This document shows, piece by piece, positions 41,340 to 50,339 of a DNA stretch of 64,000 bases (its first letter is position 1; each line of letters opens with the position of its first letter). This DNA is from an uncultured Muribaculaceae bacterium (lineage in GTDB: Bacteria; Bacteroidota; Bacteroidia; Bacteroidales; Muribaculaceae), in NCBI GenBank assembly GCA_910578385.1, contig CAJTQV010000008.1, positions 62,001 to 126,000 of the forward strand. Direction: 5' to 3'. The position numbers and the translations under genes are program-made. Under the pieces are notes generated by a model that was not told where the DNA came from, ran no database searches, and saw only the letters and a list, made by a program, of their open reading frames with translations.

Positions 41340-42253
41340 CAGTGTAAGACAGTGCTGTTATTGTCAGTATAATCCATGATTGCTGCGGCCACAAATTTAC
41401 CTAAATTAACAGGTACCGCATTACCTATCATTTGCTCCACTTCGCTTTTAGAGCCTACGAAATTGAATGTTTCGGGAAAAGTCTGTATCATGGAACGCTC
41501 CTTTGTGGAGAGAGGTCTTATGCCTTCCAGACTTTTCACCGGATCATTATGATGAATAGGATACCCACTCGGCACGGGTCTATTGACACCCCGGATTGTC
41601 GGGCTTGGCTCATCAATACTGAATATACCACGCCTTGCATAACTCCTGGGATGACGGTAATAATATTCAACATCAATTTTTTTCCCAAAATAATCCCTGA
41701 CAGACATCTCCTTCGTATCAAGACGAGACAAGATGGAATCCTTAAGAAAATCGTCCTCCTCCTTAAGTTTTCCTATCATGAAGAACCGCTTTCTCTTTTG
41801 AGGCACGCCACAGAGGGCTGCATTAAGCACCACTTGAGTCAGACCATAACCCGCATCCTTGAAAATACCCGTTGCCTCAACCAGCTTCTTGGTTTTTGTT
41901 ATGGTGGAAACATTCTCCATCACGAACCATTCCGGCTTCAGTATACCGATGATTTTCGCATACGATACGGTCAGATTTCCCCTGCCATTATCCTCGTTCC
42001 GCAAACCTGCGCTGCTGAAATCCTGACACGGTGGGCCGCCGATAATCATGTCCGGAGAATATTGTCCGATATTGACAGCTGCCTTTTTCTCATCCGAAAG
42101 GTCACACGTATGTATCGGATGGTCGAAGTTGATTCCATACACCCATGCAGCTGCCGGCCAGTTGTCGTAAGCTGCCACAACCTCCAATCCTGCATTCTGG
42201 AAACCTAAACTCAGACCTCCACAACCGCAAAACAAATCGACTACTCTCATCAT
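41339..42253 (-). CDS. DNA (cytosine-5-)-methyltransferase of a type II R-M system
   Basis: 304 residues with the ordered motifs of C5 methyltransferases: motif I VVDLFCGCGGLSLGFQNAG, motif IV GGPPCQDFSSAG with the catalytic Cys, motif VI WFVMENVS, motif VIII near PQKRKRFFMIG, motif IX around SPTIRGVNRP, and motif X MIGNAVPV. The target recognition domain between VIII and IX is short. It overlaps the stop of the endonuclease gene (ATGA; a second ATG follows at once at 42250). It protects host DNA from the partner endonuclease. The region is visibly more AT-rich than the flanking housekeeping genes. Confidence 0.95.
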   Translation of the reverse strand: MMRVVDLFCGCGGLSLGFQNAGLEVVAAYDNWPAAAWVYGINFDHPIHTCDLSDEKKAAVNIGQYSPDMIIGGPPCQDFSSAGLRNEDNGRGNLTVSYAKIIGILKPEWFVMENVSTITKTKKLVEATGIFKDAGYGLTQVVLNAALCGVPQKRKRFFMIGKLKEEDDFLKDSILSRLDTKEMSVRDYFGKKIDVEYYYRHPRSYARRGIFSIDEPSPTIRGVNRPVPSGYPIHHNDPVKSLEGIRPLSTKERSMIQTFPETFNFVGSKSEVEQMIGNAVPVNLGKFVAAAIMDYTDNNSTVLH

Positions 42254-43353
42254 TCAAAGATATCAGGACTGTTAACAATTACGGCATCGAATCTCCGTTC
42301 CGGACTCAGAAGATTCTGACCGCCACCCAAAATAATGTTTTTTATCTCGTATTTTGAAATTCTCGGATGCTCCAGTTCCTTACACTTCAAAAACTGATAG
42401 GTTTGTGTCCCGCTGAGGGCATAAGCCTTGTCATTAGCAATGTTATATGAATGCAGCCGGACGATGCGCCTATAGTCAAACTGACCGTATACCCCTGAAT
42501 ATTCCAGAAGCATCAGGTATATCCATATTATAGTCCTCATCGGCCTGGTAATTCTTTTGCTGCTTACGGAGTCTTTTCGGTTACACATCTGTATGACAGC
42601 AAGATTTGACCACACAAACACATCGAGACAATCATCCGCAAGGACAGAATTCCGCCCTTTCGATTTCCAGACCGGCTGCACGATCAAAGGTGTTTGTCTA
42701 TCATTGAGATAACTGCTTACCTTCAAGACCGACTCTAGAATTTTACCATAATGAGGCAATACCTCGTCGGGTTCCTCCCAATGGTTGATTCTTGGAACCG
42801 TATTCAACATAGCCCGTAATTGATCCTTTTCTTCTGTGGTCCGGAAACTGTTACAGATGCTGCATGCGATGAAATTGATGGTAGGAGGACGCACAACTAT
42901 CTCGCAGCTATACCTGTCCTCTGGAAAATTTTTTGTAGTAGTGTCAGGCAAAGCCGTGAGCTTTATTTCCAGACCTATAAGGGGAGTATCCGTTTCGGAT
43001 GTATCGAGCATCACGAGGTCAATCTTCTCCCTGTCACCGGTATAAAATTTGTCATAAGCCGGAAAACTGGCTTCAAAATTATAAAAAGCATTTTGTGACA
43101 AAGGATCAATCCGGTACAGTGTGCTACCGCTTATATAACGATGTATCACATTGTTATCCTCATCAGTACACAGGTATACCGGCTCTATACCCTTATAGCT
43201 CATATAAGCTATAAGAGACGCGGGGAATGAACTGTTGAACTGATTCTTACCCCAGCAATACTCCTGCGAATAATTTCGGCTTGAATTATTGTGATCCTGA
43301 CCAAAAAGCCCCGGAACAGAATTATTTGTCGGCAATACGTAGCTGTCATTCAT
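42250..43353 (-). CDS. Type II restriction endonuclease, HindVP-like
   Basis: 367 residues. N-terminal [34 protein letters not shown] pattern ([10 protein letters not shown] then [11 protein letters not shown]), a PD-(D/E)xK-like core with KIDLVMLD and [11 protein letters not shown] (Asp, Glu and Lys in order), and [18 protein letters not shown] recognise this as the HindVP endonuclease family, whose namesake cuts GRCGYC; the site for this protein is not known. It is immediately upstream of the cytosine methyltransferase and overlaps it, the usual R-M layout. Composition is AT-rich with codon use unlike its neighbours, suggesting acquisition by transfer. Confidence 0.82.
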   Translation of the reverse strand: MNDSYVLPTNNSVPGLFGQDHNNSSRNYSQEYCWGKNQFNSSFPASLIAYMSYKGIEPVYLCTDEDNNVIHRYISGSTLYRIDPLSQNAFYNFEASFPAYDKFYTGDREKIDLVMLDTSETDTPLIGLEIKLTALPDTTTKNFPEDRYSCEIVVRPPTINFIACSICNSFRTTEEKDQLRAMLNTVPRINHWEEPDEVLPHYGKILESVLKVSSYLNDRQTPLIVQPVWKSKGRNSVLADDCLDVFVWSNLAVIQMCNRKDSVSSKRITRPMRTIIWIYLMLLEYSGVYGQFDYRRIVRLHSYNIANDKAYALSGTQTYQFLKCKELEHPRISKYEIKNIILGGGQNLLSPERRFDAVIVNSPDIFE

Positions 43354-43501
43354 ATTGCAAAGATATAAAAATTATCTGACGACGGCGAGGGAATGTCGGC
43401 ATTTTTTTGTATTTTTGCAAATTGACAACAGAATATCCTGTTGCGTTCAGACAACAAAACAACTTGAAAAGCAGGTCTTCCACTTCCGGAAGCATAGGAA
43501 T

Positions 43502-45514
43502 ATGAGCGACAATCTTTTTGAAAACAACAACGAGACCGAGGCGGAAATGCTTGAGGTTGTTCCGCAGCAACAGTCGGCAGCCGGTTCGTATACCGACGAC
43601 TCGATCCAGACCCTGAGCTGGAACGAACACATACGCCGCCGCCCGGGTATGTACATCGGCAAGTTAGGCGACGGCTCCCATACCGACGACGGTATATATA
43701 TACTTGTCAAGGAGGTGGTTGACAACTCAATCGACGAATTCAACATGGGCATGGGCACACGCATAGACGTCACTCTCGACGAGCGTGGCGAAGTGACCGT
43801 GCGCGACTATGGCCGAGGCATACCTCTGGGCAAGGTGAAGAACGTGGCGTCGGAAATCAATACAGGCGGCAAGTTCGACGACAAGAACTTCAAGAAGTCT
43901 GTCGGTCTGAACGGTGTCGGCCTGAAAGCCGTCAACGCATTGTCGGACTACTGCACCGTGGCCAGTGTGCGTGACGGCAAGAAGGTGACGGTCGAGTTCG
44001 AGAAAGGACAGCTCATATCCGAGACAGAACCCACCGACACCAAGGAGCCAAACGGAACCTACGTGCGCTTCCTGCCCGACAACTCGCTCTTCCAGAACTT
44101 CCGGTTCAACGAGGAGACGGTGCAGACCATGATCGAGCACTACACATACCTCAACTCCGGATTGCAGATATTCTTCAACGGCAAGAAATACTTCTCGCGC
44201 CACGGTCTGCTCGACCTGCTCAAAGACAATCTGACCGCCACCCCGCTCTACCCCATCATACATCTGAAAGGTGACGACATCGAGGTGGTCCTCACCCATA
44301 CAGACCAGAACGGCGAGGAATATTATTCGTTTGTCAACGGGCAGCACACCACACAGGGCGGTACACACCTCACGGCGTTCCGCGAACATGTGAGCCGCAC
44401 CATCAAGGAGTTCTCGGGCAAAGGCTACGAGTTCTCCGACATACGCAACGGTATGGTGGCGGCGGTCAGCGTGCGCATACAGGAGCCGGTGTTCGAGTCG
44501 CAGACCAAGACGAAGCTCGGAAGCAAGGAAATTGCCCCCGACAGCCCGATAACCGTCAACAAGTTCGTAGGCGATTTCATCAAGAAGGAGCTTGACGATT
44601 TCCTGCACAAGAACCCCGACATAGCAGAGGCGATGCTCCGCAAGATCTCGCAGTCGGAGAAGGAGCGCAAGTCGATGGCCGGAATAGCCAAGCTCGCCCG
44701 CGAGAAAGCCAAGAAGGTCAGCCTGCACAACCGCAAGCTGCGCGACTGCCGCATACACTACAACGACTCCCTCAAACTCAAGAAAAACAAGGATGGGGAG
44801 ATCGAGACAGATCCGCGCGAGGATACAGCAATATTCATAACCGAGGGTGACTCGGCATCGGGTACCATCACCAAGGTGCGCAACGCCGAGACCCAGGCCG
44901 TGTTCTCCCTGCGTGGAAAGCCGCTCAATTCCTACGGCATGACGCAGGAGGTTGTCTACAAGAACGACGAGTTCAACCTCCTCCAAGCTGCGTTAAATAT
45001 CGAAGAGGGCATAGAGGGACTGCGCTACAACAAGGTCATCATCGCTACCGATGCCGATGTCGATGGAATGCACATACGTCTCCTTATCATCACCTTCTTC
45101 CTGATGTTTTTCCCCGATCTCATCAAGAAGGGACATGTGCATATTCTCCAGACCCCTCTCTTCCGCGTGCGCGACAAGAACGCCGTGCGACGCTCCAAGA
45201 GCAAACGACGCAAGAAAGATGCGGAGGAACAGGGCGATAAAGACACCTATTACTGCTACACCGACGAGGAACGCGAGGCGGCCATAGCCCGCTTCGGTTC
45301 GAACGCGGAGATAACCCGATTCAAAGGTCTCGGTGAAATCAACGACGCTGAGTTCGCCGAGTTCATCGGTCCGGAGATGCGTCTTGACCGTGTAAGACTC
45401 AAGAAGGAGGACTCACCCGAGAGTCTACTGGAGTTCTATATGGGCAAGAACACGATGGAGCGTCAGAACTTCATCATCAACAACCTCGTTATAGAGGATG
45501 ACTCGGAGATTTAG
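43502..45514 (+). CDS. parE: DNA topoisomerase IV subunit B
   Basis: 670 residues from ATG at 43502 ([15 protein letters not shown]); an in-frame start at 43355 only adds unrelated sequence. GHKL ATPase marks: [55 protein letters not shown]. Toprim marks: [10 protein letters not shown] and [10 protein letters not shown]. The [16 protein letters not shown] wording is that of Bacteroidota ParE rather than GyrB, which has a shorter loop here. With ParC it separates linked daughter chromosomes; parC is not in the window. A TATTTTTG element lies at 43410-43417 but has no good TTTG partner. The stop codon begins the YTTTAGG array. Confidence 0.94.
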   Translation: MSDNLFENNNETEAEMLEVVPQQQSAAGSYTDDSIQTLSWNEHIRRRPGMYIGKLGDGSHTDDGIYILVKEVVDNSIDEFNMGMGTRIDVTLDERGEVTVRDYGRGIPLGKVKNVASEINTGGKFDDKNFKKSVGLNGVGLKAVNALSDYCTVASVRDGKKVTVEFEKGQLISETEPTDTKEPNGTYVRFLPDNSLFQNFRFNEETVQTMIEHYTYLNSGLQIFFNGKKYFSRHGLLDLLKDNLTATPLYPIIHLKGDDIEVVLTHTDQNGEEYYSFVNGQHTTQGGTHLTAFREHVSRTIKEFSGKGYEFSDIRNGMVAAVSVRIQEPVFESQTKTKLGSKEIAPDSPITVNKFVGDFIKKELDDFLHKNPDIAEAMLRKISQSEKERKSMAGIAKLAREKAKKVSLHNRKLRDCRIHYNDSLKLKKNKDGEIETDPREDTAIFITEGDSASGTITKVRNAETQAVFSLRGKPLNSYGMTQEVVYKNDEFNLLQAALNIEEGIEGLRYNKVIIATDADVDGMHIRLLIITFFLMFFPDLIKKGHVHILQTPLFRVRDKNAVRRSKSKRRKKDAEEQGDKDTYYCYTDEEREAAIARFGSNAEITRFKGLGEINDAEFAEFIGPEMRLDRVRLKKEDSPESLLEFYMGKNTMERQNFIINNLVIEDDSEI

Positions 45515-45549
45515 GTTTTAGGCGTTAGGTTTTAGGCTTTAGATTTTAG
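45510..45549 (+). repeat. YTTTAGG heptad array filling the parE-coaD spacer
   Basis: Starting in the parE stop codon, the spacer is made of heptads: TTTAGG, TTTTAGG, CGTTAGG, TTTTAGG, CTTTAGA, TTTTAGA, ending exactly at the coaD ATG. TAG occurs at 45512, 45519, 45526, 45533, 45540 and 45547, every 7 nt, thus in all three frames twice. The same design follows porK (29654-29678). Confidence 0.9.
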
Positions 45550-46014
45550 ATGAGCAAGATGCGTACGGGGCTATTCGCTGGGTCTTTCAATCCTTTCACT
45601 ATCGGTCATAAATCGATTGTGGAGCGGACTTTAGCCATATGTGACCGAGTTGTTGTAGCCGTCGGTTATAATCCGGCCAAACCGGCAGAGGATGCGGAGA
45701 AACGGGTGGAAACCATCCGCAGTATTTTCGCCGGTGAACCACGTGTGGAGGCTGTGCTATACAGTGGGCTGACGGTTGAATTCGCCCGCAAGTGCGGTGC
45801 GGACTTCATGGTGCGCGGTGTGCGCGGTGTGAATGACTTTGAATATGAGCGTAATCTCGCCGAGGTCAACCTCCGCATATCAGGCATAGAGACCCTGCTG
45901 ATGCCGGCGTTGCCGGAACTGTCGTTCGTCTCTTCAAGCATGGTGCGCGAGCTTGCCGACAACGGTTATGACGTGAGCCGTTTCCTACCCGCACCCGGCT
46001 CTGACAAACAATAA
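45550..46014 (+). CDS. coaD: Phosphopantetheine adenylyltransferase
   Basis: 154 residues. It makes dephospho-CoA from phosphopantetheine and ATP. The nucleotidyltransferase motif is seen as FAGSFNPFTIGHKSIVERTL (T-x-G-H), with the VRGVRGVNDFEYERNLAEVN segment and the C-terminal SFVSSSMVREL motif. Length fits the family. It follows parE after the heptad array and is probably co-transcribed with it; this parE-coaD-S41 protease order is familiar from Bacteroides genomes. Confidence 0.95.
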   Translation: MSKMRTGLFAGSFNPFTIGHKSIVERTLAICDRVVVAVGYNPAKPAEDAEKRVETIRSIFAGEPRVEAVLYSGLTVEFARKCGADFMVRGVRGVNDFEYERNLAEVNLRISGIETLLMPALPELSFVSSSMVRELADNGYDVSRFLPAPGSDKQ

Positions 46015-46106
46015 TTTACATTAAGCATCTGTTAGAATCAATTGTAACAGCTACTTGATTTTAACAGCTGCTTAATAAATAAAATATTACCCAATAAGGA
46101 ATAGAT

Positions 46107-47717
46107 ATGAAAAAACTACTATATCTCGTTTTCGGTGCGGCCGCCACGTTCGGCATTTTCGCACAGAAAAACATGGTAATGCCTCTTGACCAGAAACTGC
46201 GCATGGCCGAGGTTCTGGTTTCTGACTATTATGTCGATACTGTCAATGAGGAGAAGCTCGTGGAGTCGGCAATCCGCAGTATGCTTGAGGAACTTGACCC
46301 GCACTCACAGTACACCACTGCCGAAGAAACCAAGGAGCTTAACGAGCCGTTGGCAGGAAACTTCAGTGGTATCGGCATAACGTTCAACATGAACAAGGAT
46401 ACGCTCTATGTCATCCAGACGGTTGCGGGAGGCCCGTCGGAGCGTGTGGGTATACTTGCCGGTGACCGCATAATCTCCGTCAACGACACCGCTATCGCCG
46501 GAGTCAAGATGAAGAACAGCGACATCATGAAGCGTCTTCGTGGCCCGAAGGGTACAAAGGTCGATGTCAAGGTTCTGCGCCGCAATGCAGGCAAGACGGA
46601 TTCCATCGATTTCAGAATCACACGGGCCGACATACCTATCTACAGCGTTGACGCGGCATATATGGCTGATCCCAAGACGGGTTACATCCGAATAAACAGA
46701 TTCGCGGCCGAGACACGGAAGGAGTTCGAGGAGGCTGTCACCAGACTCAAGAAAGAGGGTATGGAACAGCTTATCATAGACCTGTCGGATAATGGCGGCG
46801 GTTATCTGAATGCCGCTGTCGAGATTCTCGGTGAACTTCTCCAGCCGGGTCAGATGACCGTATATACCGAAGGGCGCAATTCACCCCGCTACGATTTCAA
46901 GGCCAGCCCGCGCGGCATAAAGCCGCTGCTCGGTGACGGACGCGTTGTTGTAATGGTCAACCAGTACAGCGCTTCGGCTTCGGAAATCACATCTGGTGCG
47001 ATACAGGACTGGGACCGTGGTGTGATTGTAGGACGCCGCACATTCGGCAAAGGACTCGTGCAGCGTCCCTTCCCCTTCCCCGACGGCTCGATGATCCGTC
47101 TGACAGTGGCGCATTACTACACCCCCACCGGACGGGACATCCAGAAGCCTTACAAGAACGGTGAGGCCGACGCATATCGTCATGACATCGTTGACCGCTT
47201 CAACAGCGGCGAGCTGATGCACGCGGACTCAATCAAGTATATCGACTCGCTCAAGGTCAGCACACTCCGCTCAGGACGCACAATCTACGGCGGCGGAGGT
47301 ATCTCACCCGACGTGTTCGTGCCCCTCGATACCACCGACTTCACCAAGTATTACCGCGACGTTGTGGCGAAAGGCGCTCTCAACCAGTATGCCATAAAGT
47401 ACGTGGACAACCACCGCAAGGAACTCAAGAAGCGGTTCAAGACCGACACCGAGTATGTCGATGGTTTCCATATTGACGAGGCCATGCTCCGGGAGCTCTA
47501 CGAAACCGCAGCCAAAGAGGGTGTGGAGCCTGATGATGAGCAGGCCAAGCAGAGCGAGCCGCTGTTCAAGATGATACTCAAAGCCTTGATAGGCCGCGAC
47601 CTGTATGATCAAGCCACCTACTTCAAGGTCTACAACAGCTATGACCCGATTTACAAGGAGGCTCTGCGCGTGATCAATTCCGACGAATACGACAAGATTC
47701 TGTCGCCGAAGAACTAA
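46107..47717 (+). CDS. S41-family C-terminal processing peptidase
   Basis: 536 residues with a signal segment (about 1-20). PDZ domain at about 85-170 (VIQTVAGGPSERVGILAGDRIISVND), then the protease core YIRINRFAAETRKEFEEAV, LIIDLSDNGGGYLNAAVEIL, and the catalytic dyad Ser290 in NQYSASASEITSG with Lys315 in GRRTFGKGLVQ. It acts in the periplasm on C-termini or misfolded proteins. A C-terminal helical extension (about 400-536) is present. A 13-bp hairpin follows its stop. Confidence 0.94.
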   Translation: MKKLLYLVFGAAATFGIFAQKNMVMPLDQKLRMAEVLVSDYYVDTVNEEKLVESAIRSMLEELDPHSQYTTAEETKELNEPLAGNFSGIGITFNMNKDTLYVIQTVAGGPSERVGILAGDRIISVNDTAIAGVKMKNSDIMKRLRGPKGTKVDVKVLRRNAGKTDSIDFRITRADIPIYSVDAAYMADPKTGYIRINRFAAETRKEFEEAVTRLKKEGMEQLIIDLSDNGGGYLNAAVEILGELLQPGQMTVYTEGRNSPRYDFKASPRGIKPLLGDGRVVVMVNQYSASASEITSGAIQDWDRGVIVGRRTFGKGLVQRPFPFPDGSMIRLTVAHYYTPTGRDIQKPYKNGEADAYRHDIVDRFNSGELMHADSIKYIDSLKVSTLRSGRTIYGGGGISPDVFVPLDTTDFTKYYRDVVAKGALNQYAIKYVDNHRKELKKRFKTDTEYVDGFHIDEAMLRELYETAAKEGVEPDDEQAKQSEPLFKMILKALIGRDLYDQATYFKVYNSYDPIYKEALRVINSDEYDKILSPKN

Positions 47718-47735
47718 AAAACAAACTGAATTCCA

Positions 47736-47769
47736 CTCAGAGTGTCGTGCATTCGTACGACACTCTGAG
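47736..47769 (+). terminator. Strong hairpin after the S41 peptidase gene
   Basis: CTCAGAGTGTCGT (47736-47748) and ACGACACTCTGAG (47757-47769) form a perfect 13-bp stem with an 8-nt loop, 18 nt past the stop codon. No T run follows, so it may act as an RNA stability element or a weak terminator rather than a full intrinsic terminator. Confidence 0.6.
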
Positions 47770-47820
47770 AAACTAATCTGACAAGAAACTTATCTAACGC
47801 TAAAAAAGAAGTTGACAACC

Positions 47821-49251
47821 ATGAGATTTTATATCCCCACGTGTCTGCTGCTTCTCTCATCAATATCTCTCACAGCCCAGGAACGCCCCGACCTTATGGA
47901 ACGTCCGGACCTTACGGGCGAGATATATACTACACCTGTAAACAAGTCGCTTGCGCCGCGTGTGTTCAAGGGTTACCGCGACATGCGCCGCAGCCGGCGT
48001 TACACCACCTTTCCCGACCCTTCGATTGCCTCCCAGGTATGGCGCGACAGCGTCCACACCACCCTGGAGCCGGAGCCGGAAATCGAGACCGATGACCTAT
48101 TCCCGATATTGGACGGCGATTCAATTGTATGGTTTGATACAACAGTCGAAGAACATGTAACACCGGTTCCGGACCGGGAGGACCTGCCGGTGGCGTTCGG
48201 TTCCGTCACTCCGGACTGGCTTCGGAAGTCGATGGAAGCATACCGCATCCAGGAGGACTTTCTGTACACTTACATGATCGAGCACCCGGAGAGCATCGAA
48301 TATGCCTACTGGGACCTCCCGGAGCGTCCGAGGCTCCCGGAAGAGGACCATAGCTTCAGAGGATACCTCAAGAAACTGGAACTGCCGGCTCTCGCTACAG
48401 GAGGCAAGGTCAATATCAACGGCGATACAGAACGCATAAACTGGCTGCACACCTTCAACATTGCCATTCAGTTGTCGCAGGCCTACGTATCGGACAACTG
48501 GTACCAGGGCGGTAACAGCTATCTGGCATTCTTAGGCAATTTCCTCTGGGACGTACAGCTCAACAACGTGTACCACCCCAAACTGATTTTCCAGAGCACC
48601 GTATCATACAAATTGGGCATCAACTCCACTCCCGACGACGAGTGCCACAAGTATTCGGTCTCGCAAGACCAGTTCCAGTACAACCTGAAAACCGGTTACA
48701 AGGCCGTACACAACTGGTACTACTCATTCCTGATGCAGTTCAAGACCCAGTTCCTGCACAGCTACGCCGCCAATTCCATGACGCGTACCGCCGCCTTCCT
48801 CTCTCCGGGTGAGCTGAACCTCGGTCTCGGTATGACTTATTCGAAAGAGAATGAGAAGAAGACCCTGAAATTCTCGGCCTCAATCTCGCCATTGTCGTAC
48901 AACCTGAAGACATGCATAGACGACCTTGTGGATCATGCGCAGTTCGGCATCAAGCCCGACCGCAAATGGCTGAACGAAATCGGTAGCAACGCCGAACTTA
49001 ATTTCTACGCCCAGCTATGGGGCAATACAACCTACACTACCCGTCTGTTCCTCTTCTCTGACTACAAGATGTTCCAGACCGATTGGGAGAACACCCTCAA
49101 TTTCCAGTTCTCGCGTCTGTTCTCGACACAGATTTACGCCCATCTGCGCTATGACACTTCGGCCGACCAGAAGATAGACCGCAAATGGAAAAAGCTGATG
49201 TTCAAGGAAATTCTCAGCGTCGGAATATCGTATACATTCTCTACAAAATGA
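47821..49251 (+). CDS. DUF3078-type outer-membrane-associated protein
   Basis: 476 residues from ATG at 47821 with signal peptide MRFYIPTCLLLLSSISLTAQ. The C-terminal two thirds are beta-rich and fit the DUF3078 pattern seen across Bacteroidota: WLHTFNIAIQLSQAYVSDNWYQGGNSYLAFLGNFLWDVQ, YKLGINSTPDDECHKYSVSQDQFQYN, LFLFSDYK, and a final strand ILSVGISYTFSTK ending in aromatic residues, as in outer-membrane barrels. Function unknown. The N-terminal 150 residues are Pro/Arg/Glu-rich and poorly structured. Its stop overlaps the next gene (ATGA). Confidence 0.85.
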   Translation: MRFYIPTCLLLLSSISLTAQERPDLMERPDLTGEIYTTPVNKSLAPRVFKGYRDMRRSRRYTTFPDPSIASQVWRDSVHTTLEPEPEIETDDLFPILDGDSIVWFDTTVEEHVTPVPDREDLPVAFGSVTPDWLRKSMEAYRIQEDFLYTYMIEHPESIEYAYWDLPERPRLPEEDHSFRGYLKKLELPALATGGKVNINGDTERINWLHTFNIAIQLSQAYVSDNWYQGGNSYLAFLGNFLWDVQLNNVYHPKLIFQSTVSYKLGINSTPDDECHKYSVSQDQFQYNLKTGYKAVHNWYYSFLMQFKTQFLHSYAANSMTRTAAFLSPGELNLGLGMTYSKENEKKTLKFSASISPLSYNLKTCIDDLVDHAQFGIKPDRKWLNEIGSNAELNFYAQLWGNTTYTTRLFLFSDYKMFQTDWENTLNFQFSRLFSTQIYAHLRYDTSADQKIDRKWKKLMFKEILSVGISYTFSTK

Positions 49252-49790
49252 TACGGCGTTCGATTATCCTCCTGCTCATGCTGCTCCCGCTGCTTCCGGC
49301 TCTGGCCGTGGAGATTTGCGACATGGGAGCAGCCCGCGACTGGTGCGACCGCGCCATGCTGCGCAATGTGGAGGGTATATGGGAATTCCCGGAAGACCAG
49401 ACCCGTGTGCTGATACGCAGGGCACTCGCCGAGGACAACAGATATGACATCATAGTCATAGAATCGCCCGACACACGGCTGCATCCCGGCGACAATATCG
49501 GAAGTCTTCTCAACACTCCGTTGCCCTCGAAATTCGAGATGTCGCTCTACCGTACAAAAGAGCGCGGCATACTCGCCAATCCCGGCAAATGTCTGGCTGA
49601 ATTTGACGACAAGAACGGGGCAATGATTGTAAAAGGGCGCAAGATGAAGTTCTCGCTCGCCTCGCGCTGGTTCCTCCCCTCATTCTGGCGGGCAATAAGG
49701 GTGACTGTCAAAGACCCGCTCAGCGACCTGCCAAAGGGACTTACCCGCATATATCCGCAAAGCGTGAAGAGAGACCCCGACTATCTGTAA
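49248..49790 (+). CDS. Secreted protein of unknown function
   Basis: 180 residues from ATG at 49248, which overlaps the stop of the DUF3078 gene. An N-terminal hydrophobic stretch (IRRSIILLLMLLPLLPALA) is a signal peptide or anchor. The rest is a compact alpha/beta domain (EFPEDQTRVLIRRALAEDNRYDIIVIESPD, LLNTPLPSKFEMSLYRTKERGI, LPKGLTRIYPQ). No family is recognised. Translational coupling to the DUF3078 gene suggests that they work together at the envelope. Confidence 0.78.
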   Translation: MIRRSIILLLMLLPLLPALAVEICDMGAARDWCDRAMLRNVEGIWEFPEDQTRVLIRRALAEDNRYDIIVIESPDTRLHPGDNIGSLLNTPLPSKFEMSLYRTKERGILANPGKCLAEFDDKNGAMIVKGRKMKFSLASRWFLPSFWRAIRVTVKDPLSDLPKGLTRIYPQSVKRDPDYL

Positions 49791-49832
49791 CCCAAATCGC
49801 TCCTGTCTGTAACCCAAACAATGTGAACTGAT

Positions 49833-50339
49833 ATGAAAAAGCTGACCATAATTATAGCCACTATGGCGATGCTATTCTCCGCAGCGCAAGTAAATGCACG
49901 GAAAACCGGCTATAAATTGACTGTCGAGAAAGAGAGCAAGGCTGCGAAAGAGGAGGAACAGATGTCGAAGGGGAGCTTCATGGTAGCCTCGCAATGCACG
50001 GACTGCAACAATGGCTACATGCTGTCGCAGATAGCGTTCACAGGCTATGACAAGGCCCAGACAAGCTCGACCGAGACTTTCTTCATAACCAACAACACCG
50101 ACAGGACCATGACCGGGATAACGCTCTATATAGAGTATCTCGACGGCACCGGACGCCAGCTCCATAAACGTTTCGTGCGTCTATCCTGCAACATTCCGGC
50201 CGGAGAAACCCGCCGGGCCGATATAGATTCGTGGGACAAGCAGAAGTCCTTCCACTTTGAAAAGAGTGCGGCTTCTAAACGTGGCGGAATAGCCTATAAT
50301 GTCATTTTTGATCCTGTGGCTTTTTATCTGAGGTTCTGA
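49833..50339 (+). CDS. Small secreted protein of unknown function
   Basis: 168 residues with a signal peptide (1-22). A Lys/Glu-rich linker (about 30-46) leads to a beta-sandwich-like domain with FFITNNTDRTMTGITLYIEYLDGTG and VRLSCNIPAGETRRADI, the style of small FxLYD-like or transglutaminase-inhibitor folds, but no firm match. A Cys pair (CTDCNNG) is present. A 12-nt direct repeat (CTGTAACCCAAA) spans the stop of the gene upstream and the gap before this one. Its 3' end overlaps the convergent ClC gene by 38 nt. Confidence 0.72.
   Translation: MKKLTIIIATMAMLFSAAQVNARKTGYKLTVEKESKAAKEEEQMSKGSFMVASQCTDCNNGYMLSQIAFTGYDKAQTSSTETFFITNNTDRTMTGITLYIEYLDGTGRQLHKRFVRLSCNIPAGETRRADIDSWDKQKSFHFEKSAASKRGGIAYNVIFDPVAFYLRF

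Noticed and set aside
43355..43501. N-terminal extension of parE to an upstream in-frame start
   Set aside because: The added 49 residues are not conserved-looking and overlap the promoter gap; MSDNLFEN at 43502 is a better start.
43502..45514. GyrB instead of ParE
   Set aside because: The [16 protein letters not shown] loop after MYI is the ParE form of Bacteroidota; GyrB has a shorter segment there.
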